Under the pieces are notes generated by a model. It saw only the letters and a program-made list of their open reading frames with translations. It was not told the DNA's origin and ran no database searches. From Fischerella thermalis PCC 7521 (GTDB lineage: Bacteria > Cyanobacteriota > Cyanobacteriia > Cyanobacteriales > Nostocaceae), in the NCBI RefSeq assembly GCF_000317225.1, contig NZ_AJLL01000100.1, forward strand, positions 1 to 64,000: a stretch of 64,000 nt of DNA, given 5' to 3'. The position numbers and the translations under genes were made by a program. This document shows, piece after piece, positions 8,694-18,100 of the stretch (position 1 is the first letter of the stretch; each line of letters starts with the position of its first letter).

Positions 8694-9416
8694 ATGGGGT
8701 CTGAGACTAATCATTTGTGGTTAACCGCACCAACCAATTTAACTTTGTTGTCTGATGAAATGCATATCTGGCGAATTGAACTGGCGCGACCAGCACCAGA
8801 ATTGCAAGCTTTACAAACAACCCTCTCTAGTGATGAAATTGCTCGCGCTCAAAGGTTTTACTTTGAGCAACATCGACAGCGTTTTATTGCAGGTCGGGGT
8901 ATCCTCCGCACCATCTTGGGTCGCTACTTGGGTGTGGAACCGCAAGCGGTACAATTTACGTATGAACCCCGGGGAAAGCCAGTATTAGCTGATACATACA
9001 GTTGTAGTAGTCTGTCGTTTAACTTGTCCCATTCTCAGGATTTGGCTTTATGTGCTGTCAGTAGTAACCGTCAGGTTGGTATAGATATAGAACACATGCG
9101 CTCAGTGAGTGATGTCGAAGCCCTTGCCGAAAGGTTCTTTGCACCCAGAGAATATGCAGTGGTGCGATCGCTTCCCCCAGAACAACAAAAGCAGGTTTTT
9201 TTCCGCTACTGGACTTGTAAAGAAGCTTATTTAAAAGCAATAGGAGTAGGACTAGTTCAATTAGAAAAAGTAGAGATTTCTTTAACTCCAGAACAACCAG
9301 CAAAACTCATCACTGACGAAGAGTGGAGTTTAATTGAACTATTACCTGCTGATAATTATGTTGGTGCAGTTGCTGTAGCAGGTCAAAAATTACATTTAAA
9401 GTGCTGGCAGTATTAA
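8694..9416 (+). CDS. hetI: 4'-phosphopantetheinyl transferase HetI (Sfp type)
   Basis: 240 residues, the usual Sfp/HetI length. It transfers phosphopantetheine from CoA to the Ser of acyl carrier domains. The signature segments are present: FIAGRGILRTILGRYLG and PRGKPVL in the N-terminal half, SFNLSHSQDLALCAV, VGIDIEHMR (Mg-binding Asp-Ile-Glu, about residues 126-134), RFFAPREYAVV, and FRYWTCKEAYLKAIGVGL with the conserved Trp-x-x-Lys-Glu-Ala. It would activate the ACPs of HglE and HglB in this locus and probably also fatty-acid ACP. As in Anabaena PCC 7120 it lies at the end of the hgl cluster and is transcribed towards it. ATG 8694 has no strong Shine-Dalgarno sequence. Confidence 0.93.
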   Translation: MGSETNHLWLTAPTNLTLLSDEMHIWRIELARPAPELQALQTTLSSDEIARAQRFYFEQHRQRFIAGRGILRTILGRYLGVEPQAVQFTYEPRGKPVLADTYSCSSLSFNLSHSQDLALCAVSSNRQVGIDIEHMRSVSDVEALAERFFAPREYAVVRSLPPEQQKQVFFRYWTCKEAYLKAIGVGLVQLEKVEISLTPEQPAKLITDEEWSLIELLPADNYVGAVAVAGQKLHLKCWQY

Positions 9417-9565
9417 AATTTGTTAGTGGGAAGCAGAGTCCTAAATTTAACATCACCTTCCATTAGCCAGAGGTAAGGCAGTTTTGAGCTTTTTAGGATC
9501 GGTGAAGACACTCATGCATTTAACTACTAATCGCTTTCTGAAATAGTACATTCATAAACACAGAT

Positions 9566-10195
9566 ATGAAGGTTCCACCAGAAATTACTTATCGCAACGT
9601 AGATAAAACAAATGCTCTTGATGCTCTGGTTAAAGAAAAAATAGCCAAACTGGAACAAGTTTGTGATTACATCAGTAGCTGTCACATCGTAATTGAAAAA
9701 ATTCACGATCGCCCCCGTTCTGGCTCGCCGTACCGAGTGCGAATTGATATGACAGTACCCCCCGGTCATGAACTTGTGGCGGAAAGCAATCCACCAGATG
9801 TTAACCAGTATCCACCTTTAGAAGCGGTAATTCGAGATGCTTTTCATGCAGCTACTCGCCAGTTGCGAGAACTCGCTAGACAACAGCGTGAAAGTGATAA
9901 ATCCAGAACTAACGATAGCGCTCAACAAACAACGGCACTTGTTATCAAGTTATTTCCAGAACAGGGTTACGGCTTTCTCAAAACCTTAGATGGTGAGGAA
10001 GTCTACTTCCACCGTAACAGCGTACTTCATGATGACTTTGACCGTTTAGAAATTGGTACGGGTGTGCATTGCTTTGTGGAACTTGGTGAAGAAGGACTCC
10101 AAGCTAGCACAGTGAAGATTGTTGACAAGCCTGGCGTTGGTGCTGGGAAGGCAGAACAAACGATTGTTAAACCGCCATTGGGGTGGCAAGAGTGA
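9566..10195 (+). CDS. HPF/RaiA-type ribosome-associated protein fused to a cold-shock domain
   Basis: 209 residues with two domains. Residues 1-110 resemble ribosome hibernation/translation-inhibitor proteins (ITYRNVDKTNALDALVKEKI, CHIVIEKIHDRPRSG, YRVRIDMTVPPGHELV, AVIRDAFHAATRQLRELARQ). Residues 128-190 are a cold-shock (CSD/S1-like) domain with GYGFLKTLDGEEVYFHRNSV, matching the RNP1 (GYGF) and RNP2 (VYFHRNSV) surfaces. This pairing is known in several bacterial groups and should bind the small ribosomal subunit and RNA. It is the standard partner of neither hetI nor hgl genes. ATG 9566 lies 149 bases after hetI; a clear terminator follows the gene. Confidence 0.88.
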   Translation: MKVPPEITYRNVDKTNALDALVKEKIAKLEQVCDYISSCHIVIEKIHDRPRSGSPYRVRIDMTVPPGHELVAESNPPDVNQYPPLEAVIRDAFHAATRQLRELARQQRESDKSRTNDSAQQTTALVIKLFPEQGYGFLKTLDGEEVYFHRNSVLHDDFDRLEIGTGVHCFVELGEEGLQASTVKIVDKPGVGAGKAEQTIVKPPLGWQE

Positions 10196-10239
10196 CACCA
10201 TTGATAAATCAGTGAACAGTTATCAGTTATTAAGACCCA

Positions 10240-10280
10240 GATCCCCGACTTCTCATCAGAAGTCAGGGATCTTGTCTTTT
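10240..10280 (+). terminator. Rho-independent terminator after the HPF-CSD gene
   Basis: GATCCCCGACTTCT (10240-10253) pairs with AGAAGTCAGGGATC (10258-10271) with one mismatch and a four-base loop, followed by TTGTCTTTT. It ends the hetI-side plus-strand unit and, in reverse, lies just beyond the stop of the minus-strand epimerase gene. Confidence 0.8.
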
Positions 10281-10310
10281 ACGAATGATTTAAGAATGCT
10301 ATATTTCCTT

Positions 10311-11315
10311 TTAGTTATTTGAGGGCTGGGTATCCGTGTCTTCTAGCCATTCCCGTATAGATTCCATACCTTCTTCCAGAGTTATTTTCGGTTCATATCC
10401 TAGCTGGGTTTGTGCTTTTTTGATGGAATAAGCATGAGGACTGGTGGAAAAATCTACAGCTGCTGGGAAAATAACAGGTTGTTTACCCAGAATTCTCATT
10501 CTTAACCACTCTAAGCGAATCAAAGACTTGACAATTGGTGCTGGTAGAGATAAGGGCGCGGATACGTTTCCAGCTTCAGCTAAACGTGTGTAGTATTCTT
10601 TCCAAGAGGTTTCCTGTCCATCAGAGATATTGAAAGCTTCACCGTACGCCTCTTTTTCTACAGCGAGGAAGATTCCGTCGATTAAATTATCTATATATAA
10701 ATGGTTCATAACTCCCCCTCCAGCATCAGGTATGACAAATCTTTTTTGGCGCATCAGTGAAAGGGGACGGACAACCCAAGGGTTGCTTCTTGGCCCATAA
10801 ACAGCCGTCGGTCTGATAATGATCACCCCAAAATCTGGTGGTGCATTCAGCTTCAATATTTCTGCTTCACTTTCTATTTTCGTCAAAGAATAAGGATTAT
10901 TTTCGCTGCGGAGTGGCCCTTCTTCTGTAATTTGATTGGCATAGGTGAAGCCATATACTATGACGCTTGAAAGATGGACAAAAGTCTTGACACCGGCGTT
11001 TATGGCTGCTCTGGCCATATTGAGAGTACCACCAACATTGACATTACGAAACTCCTCGAGCGCTCCTCCTTCTTTGACAAGGGCGGCTGTATGCAGAACA
11101 ATGTCTACTCCCTGACAAGCTTCCTCTGCAACAACTGGATCACAGATGCTACCAACAATCACTGTTGCGCCCAGACTCTCGGCTATTTTGGCGTTATCAG
11201 GATCATTTTCTATTCCTTTAACATGCATTCCTTGTGCGATCGCTAGTTCTGTAGTTCGCAAGCCAATAAATCCACCTATTCCTGTGATCAGGATGGTTTT
11301 ATTTGTGAGATTCAT
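10311..11315 (-). CDS. NAD-dependent epimerase/dehydratase, HgdA paralogue
   Basis: 334 residues from ATG 11315 (AAAGGA ribosome site upstream); a longer TTG start at 11372 is less likely because the shorter form aligns end to end with HgdA. Extended SDR features: intact Rossmann motif TGIGGFIG (residues 11-18), VDIVLHTAALVKEGG, catalytic HLSSVIVYG Ser and the YSLTK Tyr/Lys pair, RPTAVYGPRSNPW and AFNISDGQETSWKEYY. It is a clear paralogue of the gene at 33852, sharing KEGG-LEEFR-NV, AVEKEA-GE-FNI-DGQET and the C-terminal EGM-----EWL. Likely acts on a sugar-nucleotide or the glycolipid headgroup. It sits between hglB and hetI, where hetN is found in Anabaena PCC 7120. Confidence 0.85.
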   Translation of the reverse strand: MNLTNKTILITGIGGFIGLRTTELAIAQGMHVKGIENDPDNAKIAESLGATVIVGSICDPVVAEEACQGVDIVLHTAALVKEGGALEEFRNVNVGGTLNMARAAINAGVKTFVHLSSVIVYGFTYANQITEEGPLRSENNPYSLTKIESEAEILKLNAPPDFGVIIIRPTAVYGPRSNPWVVRPLSLMRQKRFVIPDAGGGVMNHLYIDNLIDGIFLAVEKEAYGEAFNISDGQETSWKEYYTRLAEAGNVSAPLSLPAPIVKSLIRLEWLRMRILGKQPVIFPAAVDFSTSPHAYSIKKAQTQLGYEPKITLEEGMESIREWLEDTDTQPSNN

Positions 11316-11372
11316 AAATTTAGATATCCTTTGTGAAGAAAAGAGAGTATTTGTTCTTAATCTCATGAACAA

Positions 11373-11780
11373 ATATTCTAGATGTCACTTTCTAAGTATT
11401 TTTTGGAGGGAATGAGACACGTAAAATTTGAGTAGAAGTGAAATTTTTTTGTCCTCCTACTCATGCTAAAGAGACCTCAAATTAATGCAATCTATCAGGT
11501 GGTGTATCTCTGGAATAGGTTTTTAGAAAATATGCTCACGAGAACATTTTATTGATTTTAATAAGTATTTAAATTCACATATTTTTATTAATTAGCTAAA
11601 CATAAAAACCCGTTGAAGTTGGTTGGAAAAATTAAGTTATATCTGATGTAAGTTAAAACTATGACCAAAATCATTGTTTTCAAATCGTAGACGCGGAGCG
11701 GCTTCCCGCAGGGTACACAGATGCACACAGATAAACACTGATAGATACAGATGGATTATCTGTATGCATTTGTCGATTTG
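11373..11780. other. Intergenic region between hglB and the epimerase gene
   Basis: No gene is supported. 11690-11715 is the Nostocales string GACGCGGAGCGGCTTCCC; 11716-11740 are ACACAGATG satellite copies. A perfect 8-bp stem (ATACAGAT at 11745-11752 with ATCTGTAT at 11758-11765) lies 16 bases beyond the hglB stop and could help end the hgl transcript, though no T run follows it. Confidence 0.5.
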
Positions 11781-13289
11781 TTACGCTACATTCAGGAAGC
11801 CATTCTGAAGTAAGTAGGTAGAATAGGTCATAAACAATTGTGTATCCATTGGTGGGCAAACAATACCACTACCAGCCAGTGCATTTAGGGTTGCTTCACA
11901 ATTAATGATTGGTCTTCTACTTTGTAGATACAAATCAGGAATTGTGATTTGTTCTTCTGACCAACGTTCTAATAAGAAAGGTCGTAGGGTATATAAAGGA
12001 TTCTCTGCTGAAGAGATATCATTAATTAACTTAGTTTGCCATTGTTGATAAGGAATTACTTCAATAGCAAAACCAAGAGAATGCATCCAATCAAGTAAAT
12101 TAGATAAAGGAACAGGTGCGGGATGCTGGAGGTGAAAAGCTTTGCCCAGAGATTTTTTTTGTTTGGATAAATAAACAATGGCTTTACTGACATAATCAAC
12201 AGGTGATGCATCTAACATATAATCTACATCTGGGAAGTATCCCATCTGGATACAACCTTTAATGACTAAGTTGATAAAGTCATCTGTATTGCAAGCACCT
12301 GTTTTGCTATCTCCTGCGATTAAAGGCGGTCTGTGGATAGTTACGGGAAGTCCTCTGTCACGCGCAATTGTGACTAATTTTTCTGCTACCCATTTTGTTT
12401 GCGAGTAACCCAGAAAAATGCCTTGCCAATGCTCAAAGCTATCATCTTCTTTGACAACTTTACCAGCATAAAAAGGCGATTCAAATACTGCGACGCTGGA
12501 AACATAATGTACTGGCTTGACTTTAAAAAGACACGCCAAACGCAATACTTCTTGTGTGCCAAAAACATTCGGTGTTTTGAGTGCAGAATAAGGATATACA
12601 TAATTGAGTGTTGCTGCACTGTGATAAATACTATCAAGATTAGCAGCTAGCATTTCAAAGGCTTCTTTGCTAATTCCTAATAGTGGCTGAGATAAATCAC
12701 CAATAACTGGGATAATTCTGGGACGAAAAACTTCATTCCAAAGTCCATAACTTTGTAAATTTTTCTTGAGTTTTTGCTTGCCTTCTTCTGGATGAGCAGC
12801 ACGTACTAAACAATAAATATCAGCATTGGTTTGCTGTAGAAGTTCATGGATTAAAAAAGCTCCTAAAAAGCCTGTCCCACCTGTGATAAATACATTCTTT
12901 GGTTCACCTGTAAACACAAAAGAACTAGATACAGGACGAATATTTTGGTCAAGAACTGCTTCAGCACTTAAATCTAAGGTGGGAGTAACATTTTTAACTG
13001 CTACAGTGTCTTCTAAATCTGATGCTAATTCTTGTGATTCTTCAGCTAAACGCTGTGATAAAGATGCAATAGTTGGATAATGCCATAATAGCGTCGGAGC
13101 TACTTTAAATCCGAGCATTTTTTCTGCCTTAGTGACAAGTAGCATCGCCTGAGTAGAGTCTAAACCATAGGTATCTAATGGCTGTTCTACATCAATTTGA
13201 TCAGTTTCTGTTTTGATAACTTCAGCAAGATTAGATAGTAACCAAGCTTGAATTTCTGCTGCTGTTAAAGATTTTTTTGCTGTCATCAT
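11781..13289 (-). CDS. hglB: HglB: acyl carrier protein fused to thioester reductase
   Basis: 502 residues. An N-terminal ACP (about residues 10-85) carries the phosphopantetheine Ser in YGLDSTQAM (about residue 41). The C-terminal domain is an SDR-type thioester reductase: [20 protein letters not shown] (about 135-154), [57 protein letters not shown] and the catalytic [10 protein letters not shown] (about 296). It should release the finished acyl chain from the carrier as an alcohol or aldehyde, giving the fatty alcohol aglycone of heterocyst glycolipids. Also called HetM in Anabaena. Its ATGATG start lies two bases after the stop of the PfaD-type gene, indicating translational coupling at the end of the hgl operon. 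Confidence 0.93.
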   Translation of the reverse strand: MMTAKKSLTAAEIQAWLLSNLAEVIKTETDQIDVEQPLDTYGLDSTQAMLLVTKAEKMLGFKVAPTLLWHYPTIASLSQRLAEESQELASDLEDTVAVKNVTPTLDLSAEAVLDQNIRPVSSSFVFTGEPKNVFITGGTGFLGAFLIHELLQQTNADIYCLVRAAHPEEGKQKLKKNLQSYGLWNEVFRPRIIPVIGDLSQPLLGISKEAFEMLAANLDSIYHSAATLNYVYPYSALKTPNVFGTQEVLRLACLFKVKPVHYVSSVAVFESPFYAGKVVKEDDSFEHWQGIFLGYSQTKWVAEKLVTIARDRGLPVTIHRPPLIAGDSKTGACNTDDFINLVIKGCIQMGYFPDVDYMLDASPVDYVSKAIVYLSKQKKSLGKAFHLQHPAPVPLSNLLDWMHSLGFAIEVIPYQQWQTKLINDISSAENPLYTLRPFLLERWSEEQITIPDLYLQSRRPIINCEATLNALAGSGIVCPPMDTQLFMTYSTYLLQNGFLNVA

Positions 13290-13291
13290 AT

Positions 13292-14953
13292 TTAGGCTTC
13301 CAATGTAGAATTAACAGGGGTATATTGACTGTAATAACTTGGAATATATAGCCCTTGAATTTTCAAAGTTTGAATGCGATACAAGTAGGCAGTTCCCATC
13401 ATGATATGGTTTGCAACATCCACGACACGGCGATGATTCGGATCTGCTAAATAGGAACCACGCACCCAGTCATTAAAACTACCTATTGCTGGGCCACACC
13501 AAATTTGGTAATCAACTTCTCGACCTTTTTCTCCAGAATGAGACCAACGAGAAGATAACCCTAAATACCAACGAAAAATTAACGCCATTTTCAATTTGGG
13601 ATTATTCACCGCTTTCCCCAATTTTTCTGGATTTTTTTGGGATAAATATGTGACTGTCTCTTCCCAAACTTGAGCAAGTGACTTGCGAAAAATTTGTTTT
13701 TCTAGCTTCTCTCTTTCCTGGCTAGGAATCTCATCAATTGAATTATAATTTCTGTAAATTTCGTATAACTTTTGAGCGCGTAGAGGAAACATCGTACCAC
13801 GTTTGAGAACTTGCAGTTTCACTCCCATTTCAAACATATCTGCGGCTGGGGCCATCATCACATCAGCCATATCTGCTTGTGCTAACAATTGCTTGGTATG
13901 CTGACAACTTCCTGCTTCAATACATGATTGATTAATTGAACCAGTTACCACATATGCAGCACCCATCATAAAAGCAGCTAGTGCTGATTGTGGTGTTGCT
14001 ATTCCACCTGCTACTCCAACTCGAATCGGTTTTTCATAACTATACTGTGCTTGAATTTCATCCCGTAAAGCAACAATTGAAGGTAACAAACAAACCAAAG
14101 GACGATTATCAGTGTGACCACCAGAATCTGCTTCTGCTGTAATATCATCAGCAAGGGGAACTTTAGTTGCTAAATTAGCTTGTAATTCACTAATTAATCC
14201 TTGCGCGACCAATTCTTGCAACATTTTTTGTGGTGCTGGTTGCATGAATTTTCTAGCAACTTCACGGCGAGAAACTTTAGCAATGATTTTGTTTTTTATC
14301 TCAATTTCATTTGCTGAATTTAAACCCAATCCTGCTGCACGGTAATAAACAATGTTGGGAGTCAGGTCTAAAAATGCCGAAGCTTCTATAGTTCTTACCC
14401 CATATTTGAGGTATAAATCTACTGCGCCGCGTTCAAGTGCAGGTTCATTAGGACTGTGAATTAAATTGAAAGCATAAGGCCCATTAGGCAAAGCGTATTG
14501 GATGCGGTTAATGGCTATTTCCAAGCGATTTAGCGGTAAACCACCTGCACCAAAGGAACCCAAAATTCCCTCTTTTCCTAAAGCAATGATCATTTCTTCT
14601 GAAGCGATACCACCAGCCATTGCACCGGTAGTATAGGCATATTTAGTACCATGAAAATTGAGAAAATTGGGATCTCCCAATTGTTGCAGTCTTATAGGTG
14701 GAATCACCATCAACAATTCAATTTGTCCTGTTTTTCCATTATCAAGAGGAGACAAATAACCGTGATTGGTGACGCCAATTTTACCGTCAACTCTCACAAT
14801 ATAACAAGGTTGATCTAAAGATAGGAGTTTTTCTTTAATTCTGCTGGCTTCAAAGGCTACGCAATCTAAGGAACCTTTCCATACTTGATTAAAGTTGCAA
14901 GGAGAACCATAAAATTCAAGACCGTTCTCTAGTACCACATCCACTGTTTTCAC
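13292..14953 (-). CDS. PfaD-family enoyl reductase of heterocyst glycolipid synthesis
   Basis: 553 residues, typical for PfaD. An FMN-dependent TIM-barrel of the nitronate monooxygenase/enoyl reductase type: [138 protein letters not shown] and a C-terminal [12 protein letters not shown] with [15 protein letters not shown]. It would reduce the 2-enoyl thioester in each elongation cycle of the Hgl synthase. A GTG at 14953 with GAGGAA nine bases upstream is the likely start. It lies between hglC and hglB in the operon. The Anabaena counterpart may carry the name hglA; I am not sure, so no symbol is given. Confidence 0.9.
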   Translation of the reverse strand: MKTVDVVLENGLEFYGSPCNFNQVWKGSLDCVAFEASRIKEKLLSLDQPCYIVRVDGKIGVTNHGYLSPLDNGKTGQIELLMVIPPIRLQQLGDPNFLNFHGTKYAYTTGAMAGGIASEEMIIALGKEGILGSFGAGGLPLNRLEIAINRIQYALPNGPYAFNLIHSPNEPALERGAVDLYLKYGVRTIEASAFLDLTPNIVYYRAAGLGLNSANEIEIKNKIIAKVSRREVARKFMQPAPQKMLQELVAQGLISELQANLATKVPLADDITAEADSGGHTDNRPLVCLLPSIVALRDEIQAQYSYEKPIRVGVAGGIATPQSALAAFMMGAAYVVTGSINQSCIEAGSCQHTKQLLAQADMADVMMAPAADMFEMGVKLQVLKRGTMFPLRAQKLYEIYRNYNSIDEIPSQEREKLEKQIFRKSLAQVWEETVTYLSQKNPEKLGKAVNNPKLKMALIFRWYLGLSSRWSHSGEKGREVDYQIWCGPAIGSFNDWVRGSYLADPNHRRVVDVANHIMMGTAYLYRIQTLKIQGLYIPSYYSQYTPVNSTLEA

Positions 14954-15020
14954 CGTAATGATTCCTCAAGAAAGTTATTATGAGTGGGAATATGAAGAAT
15001 AAATGCAATAAAGTCTCATC

Positions 15021-15096
15021 TTTTTCTTGGCGTTCTCTGCGTCTTGGCGGTTTAATATTTATTTTTCAACCGCCAAGACGCCAAGGACGCCAATAA
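15021..15096 (-). promoter_or_regulatory. Long hairpin inside the hgl operon
   Basis: TTGGCGTTCTCTGCGTCTTG (from 15022) and AACCGCCAAGACGCCAAGGA (from 15068) are arms of an imperfect stem of about 26 bp with a loop of about 20 A/T-rich bases. It fills the 156-base gap between hglC and the PfaD-type gene. The words GCCAAGACGCCAAGG are a common cyanobacterial dispersed repeat, so the hairpin may be an inserted repeat that could attenuate or stabilise the downstream message. Confidence 0.6.
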
Positions 15097-15109
15097 TGAG
15101 GAGAAGTCT

Positions 15110-18100
15110 TTACTCACTCAGTAAATTTTCAGCGCAAGCGAGTTGTAATTGAATTAGTTCGCTGATTTGTTTGCTAAATTCTTGACGAGATTGTAAGAAG
15201 GCGTCATGGGTTTTATGAACTCGGAAGTTATTGGCGTTCAGTTGTTGGTAATGAGACTGGCTGAGGATGGTGATGGGTTGGGTTGACTCAACAAATTGTA
15301 CTTCTGCTTTTGGCTCTAAGCTGTTATCCATGATATTTTGTATTGGCATTTCTTCTGGTTGAGTCGCAGGAGGATTGATGGGTTGGGATTTTGTTGTAGT
15401 CGTGGAGATGTTGCAGAAGAGTTGTTTGTTTTGTTGGGTTAAAATTTTATCGGTAATGCTTTGTCCACCCAGGGTGACTTTTTTGAGGGTAAGTTTGGAT
15501 TTTTTATTAGTTTCTGTTACTTGGGTGTAGAGTGGTGAGATGTCAATTGATACTTGATGGCTGACGAGTTTTGCTAGGGCTTTGATGAGACCAGAATGGT
15601 CGTCTAAGCCTCTGCGATTTAGGGGTACGGTGATGTGGTCTTTGTGAGCAAGAATTTTATCTATCCAGCGTGAACAGATGTTACCTGCACCTGTTTCGAT
15701 AAAGATTCTGGCCCCATCGTCGTAGACTCGGTTGACTAGGCGGGGAAAATCTAGCTGTTGGGATAAACCTGTGGCGATACTGTTGGCGATCGCCCCACTG
15801 TCTATTCTCATGGGGCCGTACTCAGCAGCGGAGTAGAGAGTGACGTTTGGTAGGTTTTTCTGGATGGGTAGGGTGTTGACTCTGGCAATCTCATTATATT
15901 CGGAACGCATCGCCTCGCAGTGAATGACGTGATCGAAGGGGGCGCGGAAGGCGTTGCAGCCTAGAATTTGAATGATTCTTTCACAAGCTGCTGGTTGACC
16001 GGCGATGACGATTTCTTCTGGTGTGTTGATTTGGGTGAGGAAGACGCGCTTCTCGTGTTTGAGGTATTCTCTAACTTGGGATGGGGTTGTCATGAGGACG
16101 TAGTTCGCCCAGAGGTTATTATCGTGGGTAGGTGGTAGTTGCCAATACTCGCGAACGGCGTTTTTTGCACCAGATAATCTGTTGGCAAATAGGGGGGAGG
16201 CGTGGAGGGCGCGGATTCCTTGGGTGAAGTTATCCCAAATACCTACCGCAGACATCATACTGGTTTCACCCAAGCTATAACCAAAGACGAATTCGGGTTT
16301 TACTTGGAATTGATCACGGATGATTTGGGTGATGAATCTGGTAAACAGCATATCTACGTCAAAGATCGCTAGAGGATCATCGAGAAATTGCTGTTCGAGG
16401 GTTTCGAGTTGGCGGGATGAAAGTTTGTTTAAGCTTCTGGGAAAGACGACGCGGGAGATATCGGCGACGAGGTTTTGTAGTTCTTTGATGGCGATGTCGT
16501 CGAGGATGTTGGGGAATAGACGGAAGAGTTTACGGGCAATTCCTAGATAGGAGTTGACTGCTGCGGGATAGACGTAAGCTACTCCGCCACGTTTACCGAG
16601 TGGTTTGGCTGTGAAGTAACTGCCTAATGGTGTTTGCCAATCTTCTTGTTTGGCAAAGGCGTTGTCTATACCTTTTCTGGCGGCTGCGATTTCTCTAGTA
16701 AGTTCGTTTTGGTTGTGTGCCAGAATTACTAAGATGTAGTTGGCAGTGGCATCGAGTTTATAGTTAGCAAAGGCTAGGTTAGCAGTGTTGGCAAGGGAAG
16801 TACCGTTATTTATGGTGTTTTCGAGGGTATCAAGTTGGGTGAGTAAATCAGTGCGATCGCGTCCGGTAATCGGGAGTAAATAAAATGGAGTTTGCTGTAA
16901 AAATCTGCTGCTGCGTTCTTGTTGTTCTGGTTCTTCTGATAAGATGACGTGGGCGTAAGTACCATCTATTCCTATGCTATTGATAGCAGCAATTCTTTTT
17001 GTAGCTTGTTTATCGAGAAACCAAGGTCTTGATTCTGTGGCGACGTAGAAGGGTGATGGGGAGATGAGTTCTCTGCTTTGCCAAAGTTCTTTACCTTTGA
17101 CTCCAGTCCAATTGGGTGTAGCTGGAATATATCTGTAATAAAGACACAGGGCTGTTTTGATTAAACTAGCAATTCCCGATGCAGTGTATGTATGACCGAT
17201 ATTGGCTTTGATGCTGCCAATTGCACAGTTTAAATCATTGGCATTTCCTGGATAAGCCTGAAGCAAACCTGTGATTTCGGCTGCATCTTCTTCTTTGTTA
17301 CCACTGCCGTAAACTTCTAAATAATTGACCTCTGATGGTTTAATACCTGCCATTAACAAAGCTTGCTGGCTAACTTGGTGAACGGCTTTGGCATTACTTT
17401 TACCCAAACTATCTTGCACAAAACTGATGGCATCAACGGCTGCGTAAATGCGATCGCTTGCTTTTTTAGCAGTTTCATGCAACTTTAATACTATTGCGCC
17501 TGCACCTTCACCAACCATCCAGCCATTGACTTTTTGGTCGTAGCTGAGGGTATTTGCACCAGAATTAATTGCTGCCCTTTGATTTCGCAACAATACATTT
17601 TCCATCCCGCCAGCTAAATCAACTGCACCCACAAGTACAGCTTCTGCTTCCCCGGTTGTGAGTAAATGTTGGGCTACTTCTAAAACTTTGAAAGTGGAAT
17701 TTTCGCCGGCAGTGATCGTAAAAACAGGTGCAGTGAAATCCCACAGTGAAGAAATGCGACTCGCCATAATATTGGCGATGTAACTTACATATTCGCTGCT
17801 TTCAACGGGATGATGCATCCCATCTTTAATGATGGTTTCTAATTGGTCAACTTTATCAGTTGGTAGAGAAATTTCTCGAGCAATTAAGCCTTCTTTTATC
17901 TGCCAGGCTAAATTCCATCTTTGCTGTAAATGATGTGCAGAAAATTCCGTTTCCGTGGCAATTATTACTGCTACATTTGCACCTTCTTTAATGCCTGCAT
18001 CTTTTAAAGCACGTTCCGCAACTTTCAACAATAATAATTGTTGTTGATTGAGTTTTTCGAGTTCATTGGGCGGAATTTTGCTAGAAACTGTATCAATTTC

